From Parageobacillus thermantarcticus (GTDB taxonomy: Bacteria > Bacillota > Bacilli > Bacillales > Anoxybacillaceae), in assembly GCF_900111865.1 (NCBI RefSeq), contig NZ_FOJS01000002.1, positions 167,580-231,579 on the forward strand: DNA of 64,000 bases, read 5' to 3'. Both the position numbers and the translations under genes were made by a program. The notes beneath the pieces are model-generated. The model did no database searches. It had not been told where the DNA came from and saw only the letters and a list, made by a program, of their open reading frames with translations. Below are positions 63,876-64,000 of this stretch, piece by piece (within the stretch, counting starts at the first letter, position 1; every line of letters starts with the position of its first letter).

Positions 63876-64000
63876 CTAGATAAACTTGATCAAGCATAAA
63901 AATAGCCCTTGCCTGGCGGATCTCCTGTAGAATGAAAGTGCAACCTACCATTCGAAAGGAGAATCCCCATGCAAGAGCACTTTCATTTTACTACAGATCG
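63874..64000 (+). mobile_element. IS982-family insertion sequence, left part; transposase starts at 63969
   Basis: The left end shares GTGCTAGATAAA, AGCATAAAAA and the CCCTTGC block with the remnant at 59114. After AAGGAGAATCCCC the transposase starts at 63969 (M-Q-E-H-F-H-F-T-T-D) and runs off the window. In this copy the frame is intact as far as can be seen, so it may be a live copy that disrupted the methyltransferase gene. Confidence 0.8.

Overview
The window looks like chromosome from a thermophilic Bacillales genome of the Geobacillus/Parageobacillus group. Reasons: strong AGGAGG-type ribosome binding sites, frequent TTG and GTG starts, Bacillus-style gene sets (dpp, glnK-glnL, murQ/murP/murR with MupG) and an aliphatic amidase carrying the catalytic residues at the positions known from thermophilic bacilli. 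This is inference from protein resemblance; no 16S or other marker is present. I saw no rRNA, tRNA, CRISPR array or prophage.

Layout. 0-2.7 kb: the end of a nitronate monooxygenase gene, a Uma2 nuclease gene, pcp and a small membrane protein. 2.8-9.2 kb: a dppA-B-C-D-F-E dipeptide uptake operon on the minus strand, then an Lrp-type regulator divergent from an amidohydrolase. 11.4-15.8 kb: enoyl-CoA hydratase, aldehyde dehydrogenase, maltose-type O-acetyltransferase and GNAT genes. 15.97-26.3 kb: thirteen packed minus-strand genes for urea uptake (urtABCDE), urease (ureABC), its assembly factors (ureEFGD) and a nickel permease (ureH), headed by two GlnR/TnrA-type boxes. 26.6-30.6 kb: gluconate permease, kinase and a LacI-type regulator, with palindromic operators. 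30.9-32.5 kb: secreted alkaline phosphatase with Pho-box-like repeats. 32.6-35.7 kb: an AEC permease gene cut by a complete IS200/IS605 element (tnpA, tnpB, probable guide RNA), next to a short inverted-repeat element. 35.8-41.8 kb: MmsA, a GntP-type permease, an iron alcohol dehydrogenase and a sigma-54 activator, with a clear -24/-12 promoter. 43.4-48.7 kb: a glutamine-type ABC transporter followed by the glnK-glnL two-component system. 48.9-49.5 kb: a HepT/MntA pair with a frameshifted toxin. 49.8-54.1 kb: MurNAc uptake and breakdown (murR, murQ, murP, mupG). 54.4-58.4 kb: YceI, aliphatic amidase and an amidase-signature enzyme behind a perfect GlnR/TnrA box. 59-64 kb: decaying mobile DNA (two IS982-type copies), a radical SAM/SPASM maturase gene with a possible small peptide gene, an IDEAL-domain protein, a DUF1445 protein and a methyltransferase fragment.

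How it works together. The strongest theme is nitrogen scavenging. Urea, amides, dipeptides, glutamine and cell-wall amino sugars are all imported or hydrolysed here, and two of these units carry GlnR/TnrA-type sites. A second theme is small-scale mobility: a family of about 100-115 bp elements with matching ends and 8-9 bp target duplications occurs three times, plus a decayed fourth. One copy is inserted at the stop codon of the radical SAM gene.
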